A DNA stretch of 64,000 nt, taken from contig JBCDMB010000003.1 in NCBI GenBank assembly GCA_038744685.1, forward strand, positions 1 through 64,000. Direction: 5' to 3'. Of this stretch, positions 9,784 through 18,412 are shown in pieces (position 1 is the first letter of the stretch; every line of letters begins with the position of its first letter). Source of the DNA: Verrucomicrobiota bacterium (GTDB lineage Bacteria; Verrucomicrobiota; Verrucomicrobiia; Opitutales; Puniceicoccaceae). The translations under genes and the position numbers were made by a program. The notes under the pieces are model-generated. The model was not told the origin of the DNA. It ran no database searches and saw only the letters and a list, made by a program, of their open reading frames with translations.

Positions 9784-10248
9784 ATGGGCCTTCGCGACTT
9801 TGAAATCCTTCTCGATACGGGTATTCTTTCCACCGAAGAGGGCATATCAGACGAGACGCGAAGAATTCTCGCCGAAGAAGATTTTACTGAAATCGTATCG
9901 ATCAAGAAAGAAACCATTCTCGTAGAACAAGGCACTCGCCCAGAGGCCCTGTTTTTCACAATTGATGGCAAGTTTCATGCGATTAGTCATGCCAATCCAG
10001 ATGCACCTAACCGACTCCTTGGGCGGATTGGTGAGGGTCAGTTTATTGGAGAGGTGTGCTTGGTCGACCCGACCAGCAAGGCCAGCGCAACTGTAAAAGC
10101 CCTTCCAGACTCGATGGTTCTCAAGATGAAGCCAGAGGCGTTCGAGAGCTTATGCAAATCCCACCCGGTGGCGGCAAATGAATTCCTCCTCTCAGTAGCC
10201 CGGCAACTGGCCAAGCGTCTTCGGGAAGCAAACGAGCGGGTTCTTTGA
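9784..10248 (+). CDS. Stand-alone cyclic nucleotide-binding domain protein
   Basis: A single cNMP-binding (Crp N-terminal-like) beta-barrel of 154 residues: ILVEQGTRPEALFFTIDGK opens the barrel and GRIGEGQFIGEVCLVD is the phosphate-binding cassette region. In the cassette GEVCLVDPTSKASATV, the usual R-A after the loop is replaced by K-A, so cyclic nucleotide affinity may differ. There is no DNA-binding HTH, so it cannot act as a Crp-type regulator by itself and is probably an effector or adaptor. ATG 9784 begins just before the domain; an in-frame extension back to 9640 runs antisense into the phosphodiesterase gene and is rejected. It is followed 104 bp later by the adenylate cyclase. Confidence 0.8.
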   Translation: MGLRDFEILLDTGILSTEEGISDETRRILAEEDFTEIVSIKKETILVEQGTRPEALFFTIDGKFHAISHANPDAPNRLLGRIGEGQFIGEVCLVDPTSKASATVKALPDSMVLKMKPEAFESLCKSHPVAANEFLLSVARQLAKRLREANERVL

Positions 10249-10352
10249 GCAAGTACTTTCGAGCACCTACTGACGTGCTCTCTGAACAATCTGTAATGCA
10301 CTGATACCAGTTTATGGGGGCAGACAAAAGGCATTGGACAACCGAAGGTCTG

Positions 10353-12497
10353 ATGAAATTCCTCAAACGTCGCCGAGTCCTTGTTTTCTCCGCGATCACA
10401 GCAGTTCTGACTGGCACTGCTTTGCTCCCGCAATTCGAGTATTTCAAGTTTTTCTACTCGATTGATCAGTCCTTTCTGAGTTTTCGCTACTTTATTCGGG
10501 GATTCGAAGACAGTGCCAAGGACAGAGCACCAATCGTCATCGTAGGGGTGGATGACGCCTCCCTCTATTCTGTTCTTTCAGGAGAAGTGTCAGAGGAGGA
10601 CCTAGCAGCAAATCCTGAAGTGTCGAATCTGAATAGTTCGTGGCCTTGGAACCGATCGGTTCACGGCTTTCTCGCGGAGCGACTCTTTGATGCAGGTGCA
10701 AGGGTTGTGGCGTTTGACTTTATTTTTCCGACGCCGAATGAAGGCGATTGGCAATTTTACGAGGTTATAGAAGCCAATATTGGAAGACTCATCATAAGCT
10801 ATAACTACGTTCCTGTTGAATCCGAACTAGGCGAAATCAGAATGGTGGAGAGCCTTCCTTATGAGGATCTCCTTCCGATCGAGGGTGAAGAGGAACTCCT
10901 TGGCTTTGTAAACATAGAGCGAGATTCCGATGGTGTTCTACGGCGGGCCAAACTTCGAACGAATCTGTATGCCGAAAACCAAAGGTTTATTTTGGATCCC
11001 GCACTGCGGGCGAATGTCTTAAACCGTGCGAAGAGATCTCCACCCTCTTTCTCGCTCGGCACACAAGCAGCCATTCTGTCTGATCCTGCAGTGCGCGAGG
11101 AAGTTCCGCCTCTCTTCCAGTCTCCACTCGTCAACTACGGTGGACTGGACTACTTCCCGACGGTCAGTTACCTCGATGTTCTCCTCGAGGATCGGTTCGA
11201 TGCTCAAAAGTCCCTGTTTCAAGATGCCATCGTTCTTGTCGGTCCATTTTCCGATTTTTTCAAAGACATCTATGCCACTCCGATCGGAGACTTATTCGGG
11301 GTCGAATATCATGCCCACATCACCCGTTCACTGCTGAACCGATCATTCTTCACTGAACTTCGAGGCCCGGCCCGTCTCGCTGCCCTTGTCTTTTTCGCCT
11401 TCGCTTTGCTGATCGGCACGCTGAAGTTCAGGGGCGCTCTGCAAAAAGCCGGATGGATGGTGGCATTGATAGTTGTCTACCTCGTTCTTTCGCAACTTGC
11501 CTTCAATCATCTGCATCTTGTCGTCCCTATTGTTCCTGCTCTCTGGATACTCCTTGGCACCGGATTCACCTTCATCATCTACGACTTCGCCCTAAGTCAA
11601 TATGACCGACTGAAACTGAAAGGCTATCTGAGCCGGTACGTATCTCCGGAGGTCGCCAGCGTCCTGTCCGACGAGTCATCCGAGCTGGAAACCATACTCA
11701 CGGGTGTCAGCCGTCCAGTCGCAGTTCTCTTTTCTGATATTCGCGGCTTCACCACGCTTAGCGAGCACTACGCTCCCGTCAAACTTGTCGCACACTTGAA
11801 TGACTATTTCGAGAGCATGGTTGGCTGTATCCACAAACACAATGGCACCCTCAACAAATACATTGGTGATGCTATTCTTGCCGTCTGGGGAGGACTCTTC
11901 AGTAAGGGCGCAGAGAATGACTGTTTACATGCGGTCAGCTCGGCTCTCGACATGGAGCAGCAGATGATCGAGCTCAACCGAAATTGGTCTAACGATCCCG
12001 ATAAACTCCCGTTTAAGATCGGTATCGGGATTAGTCACGGAAACGCATTTGTTGGAAACATGGGCCACTCCAATCGCAAAGAATTTGCTGTCATGGGAGA
12101 TGTCGTCAATCTCGGCTCCCGCCTCGAAGGGGCAACCAAGCAATACGGTTGCAGCATCCTCGTCTCCGAAGAAGTCTACCAGCTGTGCAAAAACAAGGTT
12201 CGGTTTCGGGATGTGGACATTATCCGAGTCAAAGGAAAGAGTAAAGGCGTTCACACCTACGAGCCGATCAACTTTGTTTCAGATCCCGAGCCCTCCTGGT
12301 TGGATCAGTGGAACCAATCACTCACAAAATATCGCGAGCGTGACTTCAAAACCGCTCAGACGCATTTCTCTCGACTCAAAGAAAGCGTTCCCGCGTTAGT
12401 CCAGAGTGCGACGCTTTACGAAGAACGCTGTAAATTGCTGATTACGATGCCGCCTCCGGAAAACTGGGATTTCGTTTACGTGATGGAGACTAAGTAG
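10353..12497 (+). CDS. CHASE2-domain adenylate cyclase (class III)
   Basis: Membrane receptor cyclase making cAMP from ATP. In order: a basic KRRR stretch and N-terminal TM, a periplasmic CHASE2 sensor (IVIVGVDDASL through WPWNR and GARVVAFDFIF), three close TM helices, then a class III cyclase domain. Counted from the upstream in-frame ATG at 10314, the helices are near residues 350-420 and the metal aspartates are D475 (LFSDIRGFT) and D519 (NKYIGDAILAVWG). The block NRKEFAVMGDVVNLGSRLEG holds the base-selecting and transition-state residues, and K before EF suggests adenine specificity. ATG 10353 is chosen because GAAGG lies 4 bases upstream and the topology is better. A short C-terminal helical tail follows. 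Confidence 0.9.
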   Translation: MKFLKRRRVLVFSAITAVLTGTALLPQFEYFKFFYSIDQSFLSFRYFIRGFEDSAKDRAPIVIVGVDDASLYSVLSGEVSEEDLAANPEVSNLNSSWPWNRSVHGFLAERLFDAGARVVAFDFIFPTPNEGDWQFYEVIEANIGRLIISYNYVPVESELGEIRMVESLPYEDLLPIEGEEELLGFVNIERDSDGVLRRAKLRTNLYAENQRFILDPALRANVLNRAKRSPPSFSLGTQAAILSDPAVREEVPPLFQSPLVNYGGLDYFPTVSYLDVLLEDRFDAQKSLFQDAIVLVGPFSDFFKDIYATPIGDLFGVEYHAHITRSLLNRSFFTELRGPARLAALVFFAFALLIGTLKFRGALQKAGWMVALIVVYLVLSQLAFNHLHLVVPIVPALWILLGTGFTFIIYDFALSQYDRLKLKGYLSRYVSPEVASVLSDESSELETILTGVSRPVAVLFSDIRGFTTLSEHYAPVKLVAHLNDYFESMVGCIHKHNGTLNKYIGDAILAVWGGLFSKGAENDCLHAVSSALDMEQQMIELNRNWSNDPDKLPFKIGIGISHGNAFVGNMGHSNRKEFAVMGDVVNLGSRLEGATKQYGCSILVSEEVYQLCKNKVRFRDVDIIRVKGKSKGVHTYEPINFVSDPEPSWLDQWNQSLTKYRERDFKTAQTHFSRLKESVPALVQSATLYEERCKLLITMPPPENWDFVYVMETK

Positions 12498-12656
12498 TCA
12501 CTCGCGTGCAAGGTGCTGCAGAGAAGAGAAAAACCGCTCGAAACACAGGAAAAAGGTTCAGATTTTTTTCGATTTATACCTCGAACGATCTGAAAAAGTC
12601 GTCCATCCTCCGACGTTTTCTCTCTAAACACCTTCAGAGCCACAGGAGAATCAGCC

Positions 12657-13949
12657 ATGAAAAACATTGTTGCCGTACTATCCCTTTTCATCACCGCCCT
12701 ACTAGCGTATGGGGCTGACTCACCTGCTGGGTTGAAGGAGTCCACGATCGTTGAAACCGTTTCCGACGTCAGTGTTCTCACCGGAAAAGATCTCGATTCG
12801 AGTCCGGCATTTGAAGGAGAAATCTTCAAAGCACCCGATTTTTTGGAGACAGGACGGAGATCGAGGGCTAGGCTGGAGGCAGAGGATGGAACGATCACCC
12901 GGATCGGCTCGAACACCCTCTTTTCCTTTCAAGAAAACGACCGCACGATCAAGCTGGAGCGTGGTTCCATTCTCTTTAGCTCACCAGAAGGGCGTGGCGG
13001 AGGAAGAATTGTTACGGCCTCGGCTACCGCATCAGTAGTCGGAACTACCATCATTGTTGAGGCAACAGAAGACGGCGGTTTCAAAGTTTTCGTTCTTGAA
13101 GGGTCGGCCACAGTCACGTTTCCAGACAATTCAACGGCATTTCTGGAAGCCGGACAGATGACCTTTGTTCAACCGAATTTGCCCGGTGTCTCGAATGGGG
13201 AATCAGGTAGGGGCCCTGTCCTCAACTTCGACCTTGAGGCCTTTGTCAAGGACTCTCAACTGGTGAACGGCTTCGACTCTCCCTTGCAAAGTCTTCCCTT
13301 CATTGATGCCGCTATCGCCGAACAGGACCAGAGGATAGAGGATGGAAGCCTTCAAAAGGCCGGTCGATTCGTTTTACTCTCAGATGACGATAATATCGTC
13401 GACCTCGATCTCGCCGCTTTGAATAAGCTCTTTGAAAACGAAGACGATAGGGCTTTAGATGGTCTCGAACCAATGGTTCTAGTGGGCGGTATATCGGCCT
13501 TGGTTGAGACTGCTGACGTCGCGTTCGGCAACCTCCCCTCCGGAAAAGTAGTTACAATTAGCGACGAGGGAGTTGAGACCCTCGATCCAGAAGACGTTGG
13601 TGAGATCCCAGCAGAACTGCCGCGAGTCACGGTCGGTGCGATTGACTTTCTTCCAGAAGATCAAAAAGCCGCGCTCGCGATCAAGCTCGAGAAAGCATTT
13701 GAAGAGGTTCTGAAATCCTATGAAGACGGTTCGGTCTCGGCTGAAGATACAATTGCTATCGCAAAGTTTCTTCTAAGTCTCGATCTACCTCTGGATGAGC
13801 GTTTCAAGGACGATGTGGAGGATCAATTTGGTCCGCTTTTAGACGAACCGGATGAAGAGGGTCCCTTCGAGGACTCCCAAGATTTGTTGGATGACTCCAC
13901 TCAAGTGACGGATCCGATTGATATCAACGATGGTTACTTTGCGCCCTAG
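12657..13949 (+). CDS. FecR-domain secreted protein
   Basis: Signal peptide (MKNIVAVLSLFITALLAYG) followed by a FecR beta domain: GRRSRARLEAEDGTITRIG, ERGSILFSSPEG, TASVVGTTIIVEA and KVFVLEGSATV are its usual strands. The rest, from about residue 190, is acidic, lacks recognisable domains and is rich in D and E. FecR domains of this secreted kind are often encoded next to CHASE2 proteins and are thought to act as periplasmic ligands or sensors. Here it follows the CHASE2 cyclase by 159 bp, which suggests it feeds that receptor. A good ribosome site, AGGAGA, lies 8 bases before the ATG. It is not a sigma/anti-sigma FecR, since it has no cytoplasmic N-domain and no TM helix beyond the signal. 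Confidence 0.82.
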   Translation: MKNIVAVLSLFITALLAYGADSPAGLKESTIVETVSDVSVLTGKDLDSSPAFEGEIFKAPDFLETGRRSRARLEAEDGTITRIGSNTLFSFQENDRTIKLERGSILFSSPEGRGGGRIVTASATASVVGTTIIVEATEDGGFKVFVLEGSATVTFPDNSTAFLEAGQMTFVQPNLPGVSNGESGRGPVLNFDLEAFVKDSQLVNGFDSPLQSLPFIDAAIAEQDQRIEDGSLQKAGRFVLLSDDDNIVDLDLAALNKLFENEDDRALDGLEPMVLVGGISALVETADVAFGNLPSGKVVTISDEGVETLDPEDVGEIPAELPRVTVGAIDFLPEDQKAALAIKLEKAFEEVLKSYEDGSVSAEDTIAIAKFLLSLDLPLDERFKDDVEDQFGPLLDEPDEEGPFEDSQDLLDDSTQVTDPIDINDGYFAP

Positions 13950-14152
13950 GTAGTGCCTGTGTTTGATTGGCGTGTCGCCAAACCTCTTCCATCCATATCC
14001 GGCAACCTCACTCTTCGAGAAAAGCTGCCCACTCCCCACTAACATTAGAACTGTCGGTCTCTTTCGAACACGAAAGCCCCACTGCGCAAAACTTATAATA
14101 TTACGACTCCTCTGATTTTCATTTCAGCGACACCCCTCAAAGAAGCACCGCC

Positions 14153-15565
14153 GTGTATAATCTAAGCTCTAAAAGAGACGGGAGTTTTCTTACGGCCAAA
14201 GACGATTCCCGAATACCGCCGGGCATTCGGGTCCGAAAACTGCGGAAAGGTGGTATCTCCTACAAGAGGTGGTTGCTCCCTCTCTCATGGGGACACCTTA
14301 CACTCCGAGAGGCTTACGAGTACTTGACGATCGTAGGTGCACCCCAAGGCGAGATTCCAGAGGTAATTCGGTGGACCGAAGGAAAAGACTCTCACCTGGT
14401 AAAACAGTTCTTCTACGGTGGGGTTGACCTCAGAGCGCACGACTACATTCACATCCTCCTCGGTCGTGGCCTGCTTCCCAAAGATGAAGCTTTCGTGATT
14501 GGATTCACCATGGGCAGTACGAATCGTCTTCACTCCATGAACGAAGACGCGTTCGCCTACATTGCTAAACACCATTATCCAAACGCCTACCGCATGGATG
14601 ACGAATCGCGTGAGGTGTTTTTGGACGCTACCAAGCTCGGTTTTGTGTCCGATTGCACTCCTCTGGATCAAATCGATTTCAAACCTTTCCTCGATACCAC
14701 CATCGACGAAGTCAGAAAACGGATCAATCTGAGGCCGGACCTTTTAGAAGCCTATTTCCGCGATGTTGAACAACTTCGCTTTCCCGAAGATCCTGCTAGC
14801 AAACGCCTCCTGCCCCCAACTCCCCCAAGGGATGATCGCTGGATCCTTTACTCCGAAGATGATCAGCGCAAGATGTCAGATGTCGTGGCCGAACTGAACC
14901 ACCTTCTGGACGAGAGCGACGTCGGAGCCACCCTTGAAGAAGCAGAATTTCAGTCAAACCTCTCTGCAGCGCGCACCTCGGTCTTGGAACACCTTGAAGG
15001 ACAAAGGGATCTCGCCAAACATTGCTTCGAGGAAATAGACCGTGTTCTCGAAGGCGAAAACCCGCAGGCAAGGAGGGACGTTGAAGAAGCTCGCTGGAAC
15101 GATTTTTACGAGCAAGCGAAGGGTAACGTTGAATTGGCAAGCGCTATGGTTGATCGCGAGGTGCATCATTTGACTTGGGAAGGGCATGAGTCCGAACAAA
15201 GGGAACTCAGGACTTGGGTGCATGCCATCCTTGGAAGAGGAGCGTCTCCGCGTGACCGTGCTTTTTGCCGAGGTTTCTATCACGGAAGCTCAAACAATCG
15301 AACCAGTTACGCATCGCTTCTCAAACTGGGGCTCATGCAAAACCTACCCATCTGTAGAGACGGACTTTTCTCGGAGGACATGAGCGAAGTCTACAATGAC
15401 GGAGTTCGCTTGGGCCATATCAGCCCCTGCAAGCCACTGGCAGAAGTCGATTTTGAATCCCTATCATCCTTCACCGTTCGAGAAGCACGACAGCACATCG
15501 ATCTGAAAACGGGTCTTCTGTCGGCCTACCAGAGAGGTATCGAAGACCAACGTCTCTTACTCTAG
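14153..15565 (+). CDS. Duplicated Coq4-like domain protein
   Basis: A 470-residue protein built of two homologous halves joined by a charged helical linker. Both halves share an ILLGRG / AILGRG turn, a GFTMGS / GFYHGS helix, GFVSDCTPLDQIDF / GHISPCKPLAEVDF, and RINLRPDLLEAY / HIDLKTGLLSAY. The first copy has H96-D97-Y-I-H100, then eleven residues, then E112: exactly the HDxxH-x11-E metal motif of the ubiquinone-biosynthesis protein Coq4. In the second copy HD has become LR and E has become R, with only one H kept, so that site looks dead. No signal peptide or TM. The start is GTG with a weak ribosome site. No quinone genes are nearby, so the function is unknown. I am sure of the duplication, less so of Coq4 kinship. 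Confidence 0.7.
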   Translation: MYNLSSKRDGSFLTAKDDSRIPPGIRVRKLRKGGISYKRWLLPLSWGHLTLREAYEYLTIVGAPQGEIPEVIRWTEGKDSHLVKQFFYGGVDLRAHDYIHILLGRGLLPKDEAFVIGFTMGSTNRLHSMNEDAFAYIAKHHYPNAYRMDDESREVFLDATKLGFVSDCTPLDQIDFKPFLDTTIDEVRKRINLRPDLLEAYFRDVEQLRFPEDPASKRLLPPTPPRDDRWILYSEDDQRKMSDVVAELNHLLDESDVGATLEEAEFQSNLSAARTSVLEHLEGQRDLAKHCFEEIDRVLEGENPQARRDVEEARWNDFYEQAKGNVELASAMVDREVHHLTWEGHESEQRELRTWVHAILGRGASPRDRAFCRGFYHGSSNNRTSYASLLKLGLMQNLPICRDGLFSEDMSEVYNDGVRLGHISPCKPLAEVDFESLSSFTVREARQHIDLKTGLLSAYQRGIEDQRLLL

Positions 15566-15587
15566 AGACGACTTTGTCGGACGCCGT

Positions 15588-17375
15588 TCACTCGATACCA
15601 ATACTCTCAAGAAACGCGATTTCATCGCGCCATTCTTTCCTGAGGGAATCGGAAAAGGCTTCGGGATCATCGAGTAAGCTCTTCCGGGTGCAATTGACCA
15701 AAGCCTGCAAGGTCTGGTAGCGACGGGTATCGGCGATGTCCGGGGGAATCAGGTCATCGATCAGTCTTTCGACTTCCTCGAGATCGAGAGCGGCTCCCAA
15801 ACTCCGCAGTTCGCTTCTCAAATTAGCAAATTGCGCGGCAGAGTAGGCCTCCGTTTTAGTGCGAAGCCGCTCCAATTCATGCTCCCCCAACTTTTTCTTC
15901 AGCACTCCTTTAAGAGACCACCGGAGAAAGTCCTCGTGATCCTGTCCCTTCGGATCGAGAACGGGAATAATCAAACTACCTGCACGACCCGGACGTCGAA
16001 TATCCGGGGACAGGAGATGGATACGCGCCGTAATCAATAACCAAGTCACCTTTCCCTTCATCGTCTGGTCAGACATCAACGCTTGGATCTTTCCAGTGAG
16101 CCTCCGTTCCGTTGAATGGTCGCCTTTGCCAACTCCTCCAAACTGGGTGTCCGCTTCATCAATAAAAATCAACGCTCGACCAACCGCCTGAAGGACCCGC
16201 TTCAATTTCTCAAAAAGAACATCGGTCTGCCCAAACCACTGCGACCGAATATTTTTGATCGTCATCACCACTATGCCCAACTCTCCGGCTACCGCTTCAA
16301 AAACAAATGTCTTTCCAGAGCCAATGGGTCCGGCGACTGCAGCACCCGTCAATGCACTTGAATCGGTCGAACGAATACGCGGAATGAACTCGTCCTTCAG
16401 GTAAGACTTTAGTCGGGAAAAACCCACTACATCCCTGAGCCCGTGATCGGGCTTCTTGAACTCAACAATGTCCTCACCGATCTGATCGATTATAAATGCC
16501 TCCACTTTGGCAACAACGTCTTCCGGCCGAAGGGACTCGTTTCGATAGGCCGCGCCTTTTAGCAGTTGCTGGAGCGCATAAAGGGACAATCCAGCTGACA
16601 GCTCAGCAATCGCTGTCTGGCTCATACCACGCTTCAATTTCTGTGTTTCCGGTAGCGTCCCGTTGAACCACTGAATAAACTCTTTTCGAGCTTCAAAGTC
16701 AGGGGATTCGATCTCCACAGAGAGAACCTGAGGTAGCCGCGAGACGCGGTGATTGATCAGACTTTCCGCCTCCGCAACGAGAACCACTGTGTCTTCTCCG
16801 CTGGCAAATGACGGTTCCGAAAACCAATCCTGAACTTTACAAACACGACTCCTATCTTTCTCCGACAAATTAGCCAGTGGCCCTTCCGGGAGTATGACAT
16901 CAGCATTGTCGATAACGATAATGACCCTGCTCTCGATAAGACCACGGCGTGAACACAAGGTGATCTGGCGAAGGATCTCCAGAGCCTGAAGACTATCACC
17001 AACGGCCTTGAGGATACGGTCTTCGAGACTGGGAGTGACTGGCTTCTTGACCTTTTTTCCGAGCATTTCCCGGATCGCAGCTTCATCGCGATCCACTCCC
17101 CCTCTCAGTGCATCCCATGCTTTTCCTACATCTTCACGGTTTGCCTCCGGTATCTGAATAAGCCCGTTCAATTCGTAACGGATTATGATGTTTCCAGCCA
17201 ACCCCCACCGGGCGGCCAAGAGAGAGCCGAGATCGGTGTAAACCACCTCATCCCGATCAGCCTTTTCTTCGATTGCAAAGAGGTCATGAACGTTTCCATG
17301 GAGAATCAGGGATCGGCTTTGCCCTGAATTCACAATTCTTCCCGCCTCTCGAAGGAACGTATGGTCTGTCTTCAT
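15588..17375 (-). CDS. Double-AAA ATPase of the PspA module
   Basis: A Ycf46/Cdc48-like AAA protein of 595 residues. The C-terminal AAA domain (about 310-500) is complete: Walker A GPIGSGKT with K355, Walker B LIFIDEAD with D406/E407, sensor region LLITARIHLL and the arginine-finger block DIRRPGRAG. The N-terminal AAA-like half opens with SLILHGNVHDLF and keeps a Walker B-like VIIVIDNAD near 151-159 but lacks a Walker A, so it is probably structural. It lies 213 bp after pspA on the same strand. By analogy with Vps4 acting on ESCRT-III, it may disassemble PspA polymers; this is inference from the known PspA/ESCRT-III homology. No TM helix. Confidence 0.85.
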   Translation of the reverse strand: MKTDHTFLREAGRIVNSGQSRSLILHGNVHDLFAIEEKADRDEVVYTDLGSLLAARWGLAGNIIIRYELNGLIQIPEANREDVGKAWDALRGGVDRDEAAIREMLGKKVKKPVTPSLEDRILKAVGDSLQALEILRQITLCSRRGLIESRVIIVIDNADVILPEGPLANLSEKDRSRVCKVQDWFSEPSFASGEDTVVLVAEAESLINHRVSRLPQVLSVEIESPDFEARKEFIQWFNGTLPETQKLKRGMSQTAIAELSAGLSLYALQQLLKGAAYRNESLRPEDVVAKVEAFIIDQIGEDIVEFKKPDHGLRDVVGFSRLKSYLKDEFIPRIRSTDSSALTGAAVAGPIGSGKTFVFEAVAGELGIVVMTIKNIRSQWFGQTDVLFEKLKRVLQAVGRALIFIDEADTQFGGVGKGDHSTERRLTGKIQALMSDQTMKGKVTWLLITARIHLLSPDIRRPGRAGSLIIPVLDPKGQDHEDFLRWSLKGVLKKKLGEHELERLRTKTEAYSAAQFANLRSELRSLGAALDLEEVERLIDDLIPPDIADTRRYQTLQALVNCTRKSLLDDPEAFSDSLRKEWRDEIAFLESIGIE

Positions 17376-17453
17376 GATCTTCTAATACCGAATTCGAGAA
17401 GGTTTGATAGATGTGGCGGGATGGAAAATATGTCTGTGCAAGGCGGCCCTACT

Positions 17454-17473
17454 GGAGGCGGGTCTGCGACCCG
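17454..17473 (+). repeat. REP-like palindrome with GGAG head
   Basis: GGAG (17454-17457) precedes a hairpin with 6-bp arms CGGGTC/GACCCG and a TGC loop. It sits in the 213-bp gap between pspA and the AAA gene. Three other sites in the window (23526-23585, 35392-35414, 43302-43323) have the same GGAG-plus-palindrome architecture with different stems. Confidence 0.6.
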
Positions 17474-17588
17474 TGCCAATCAGTGACCTGTCTTCCTTGA
17501 GCGACTCCCCATCACCCCAGAGAGTTTCACTAGTTCACAGAGTTGCCAGCGCAACGGTGCCCGGATCGAAAGAAGAACCTTCAAGGAC

Positions 17589-18401
17589 CTACTCCGGCAG
17601 TTTCTCGGGAGCAGACACTTTTGGTGAGGTCTCTGGCTCGGACTCCTTCTTTTCTTCCCCAAAGATCAAGTCGTCGAACTCTGACTTTGCCAAACTCTCT
17701 TCAGCCATACTTAAGAAATCAGCTTCCTCGAGTGCAACATCAGTCCCGGCCAATTCGCTGGTGATTTTAGCTTGAGAGCTGACTTTCCGCACCCTGTCAC
17801 GCAAAGCAGACAATTGCTCAGCAGTATCATCCTTTCCAATTCCCGCTAGAGCCTCACTGACTTCCCGCTGGTGTTTCGCCATTGTTATCTCGGCAACGGC
17901 CTCATGTTTCTCCGACTTCAGCTTCTCTAACTCGCGCTGAAAGTTGATCAACTGCTGCTTGTAAGCTTCGATCTGTTTGCTTCCAGCCTCAACGTCACTC
18001 TCCAAATCACTCACCCGCGAACGTTTCTCAGCAAGGGTTGAATTGAAATTCTTAAACGCTTCCATCGCACGAGTGTACTCCGCGCTCCCAGCCGCCTCTT
18101 CCTTTGACTTTCCCTGCGCTGCTTTCTTGGCGTAGGCGACGGCTCCTGCCGATTTCTTCTCCAAAGTCTCAATTTCGCCCACCAACTTCTCTGCTTGGGA
18201 CTTTTTGCGCTCTTGTTGAGCCATCAATCCCGCGACCGCATCCCGGATGTCCCTCACCTGTCTCGTCATATGAGCGATCAATTCATTATACTCCTCGCGG
18301 ACGACGTGACTGTCCTCAGCAATTGAGTCGGTCTTTTCGTTGATTCGTCCAGTAAGAAGGCGACCTACGGTTTTGAAGAAACGGCTTATTGCCTTAAACA
18401 T
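17589..18401 (-). CDS. pspA: PspA/IM30 (Vipp1) family membrane-remodelling protein
   Basis: A 270-residue, almost wholly helical coiled-coil protein of the PspA/IM30 family, the bacterial ESCRT-III relatives that polymerise on the inner membrane under envelope stress. The N-terminus MFKAISRFFKTVGRLL is an amphipathic membrane-binding helix. Long heptad-rich helices follow (about 30-190), then an unstructured acidic and proline-containing tail of about 60 residues that E. coli PspA lacks. The tail could be the binding site for the AAA ATPase, much as ESCRT-III tails bind Vps4. AAGGA lies 5-6 bases before the ATG. The upstream gene ends 11 bp away. No pspBC or PspF gene is visible, so control must differ from the enterobacterial system. 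Confidence 0.85.
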   Translation of the reverse strand: MFKAISRFFKTVGRLLTGRINEKTDSIAEDSHVVREEYNELIAHMTRQVRDIRDAVAGLMAQQERKKSQAEKLVGEIETLEKKSAGAVAYAKKAAQGKSKEEAAGSAEYTRAMEAFKNFNSTLAEKRSRVSDLESDVEAGSKQIEAYKQQLINFQRELEKLKSEKHEAVAEITMAKHQREVSEALAGIGKDDTAEQLSALRDRVRKVSSQAKITSELAGTDVALEEADFLSMAEESLAKSEFDDLIFGEEKKESEPETSPKVSAPEKLPE

Positions 18402-18412
18402 AATTTTCCTTG

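Noticed and set aside
17404-17775. Plus-strand 123-codon frame
   Set aside because: Antisense shadow of the pspA end and spacer; serine-rich with no ribosome site.
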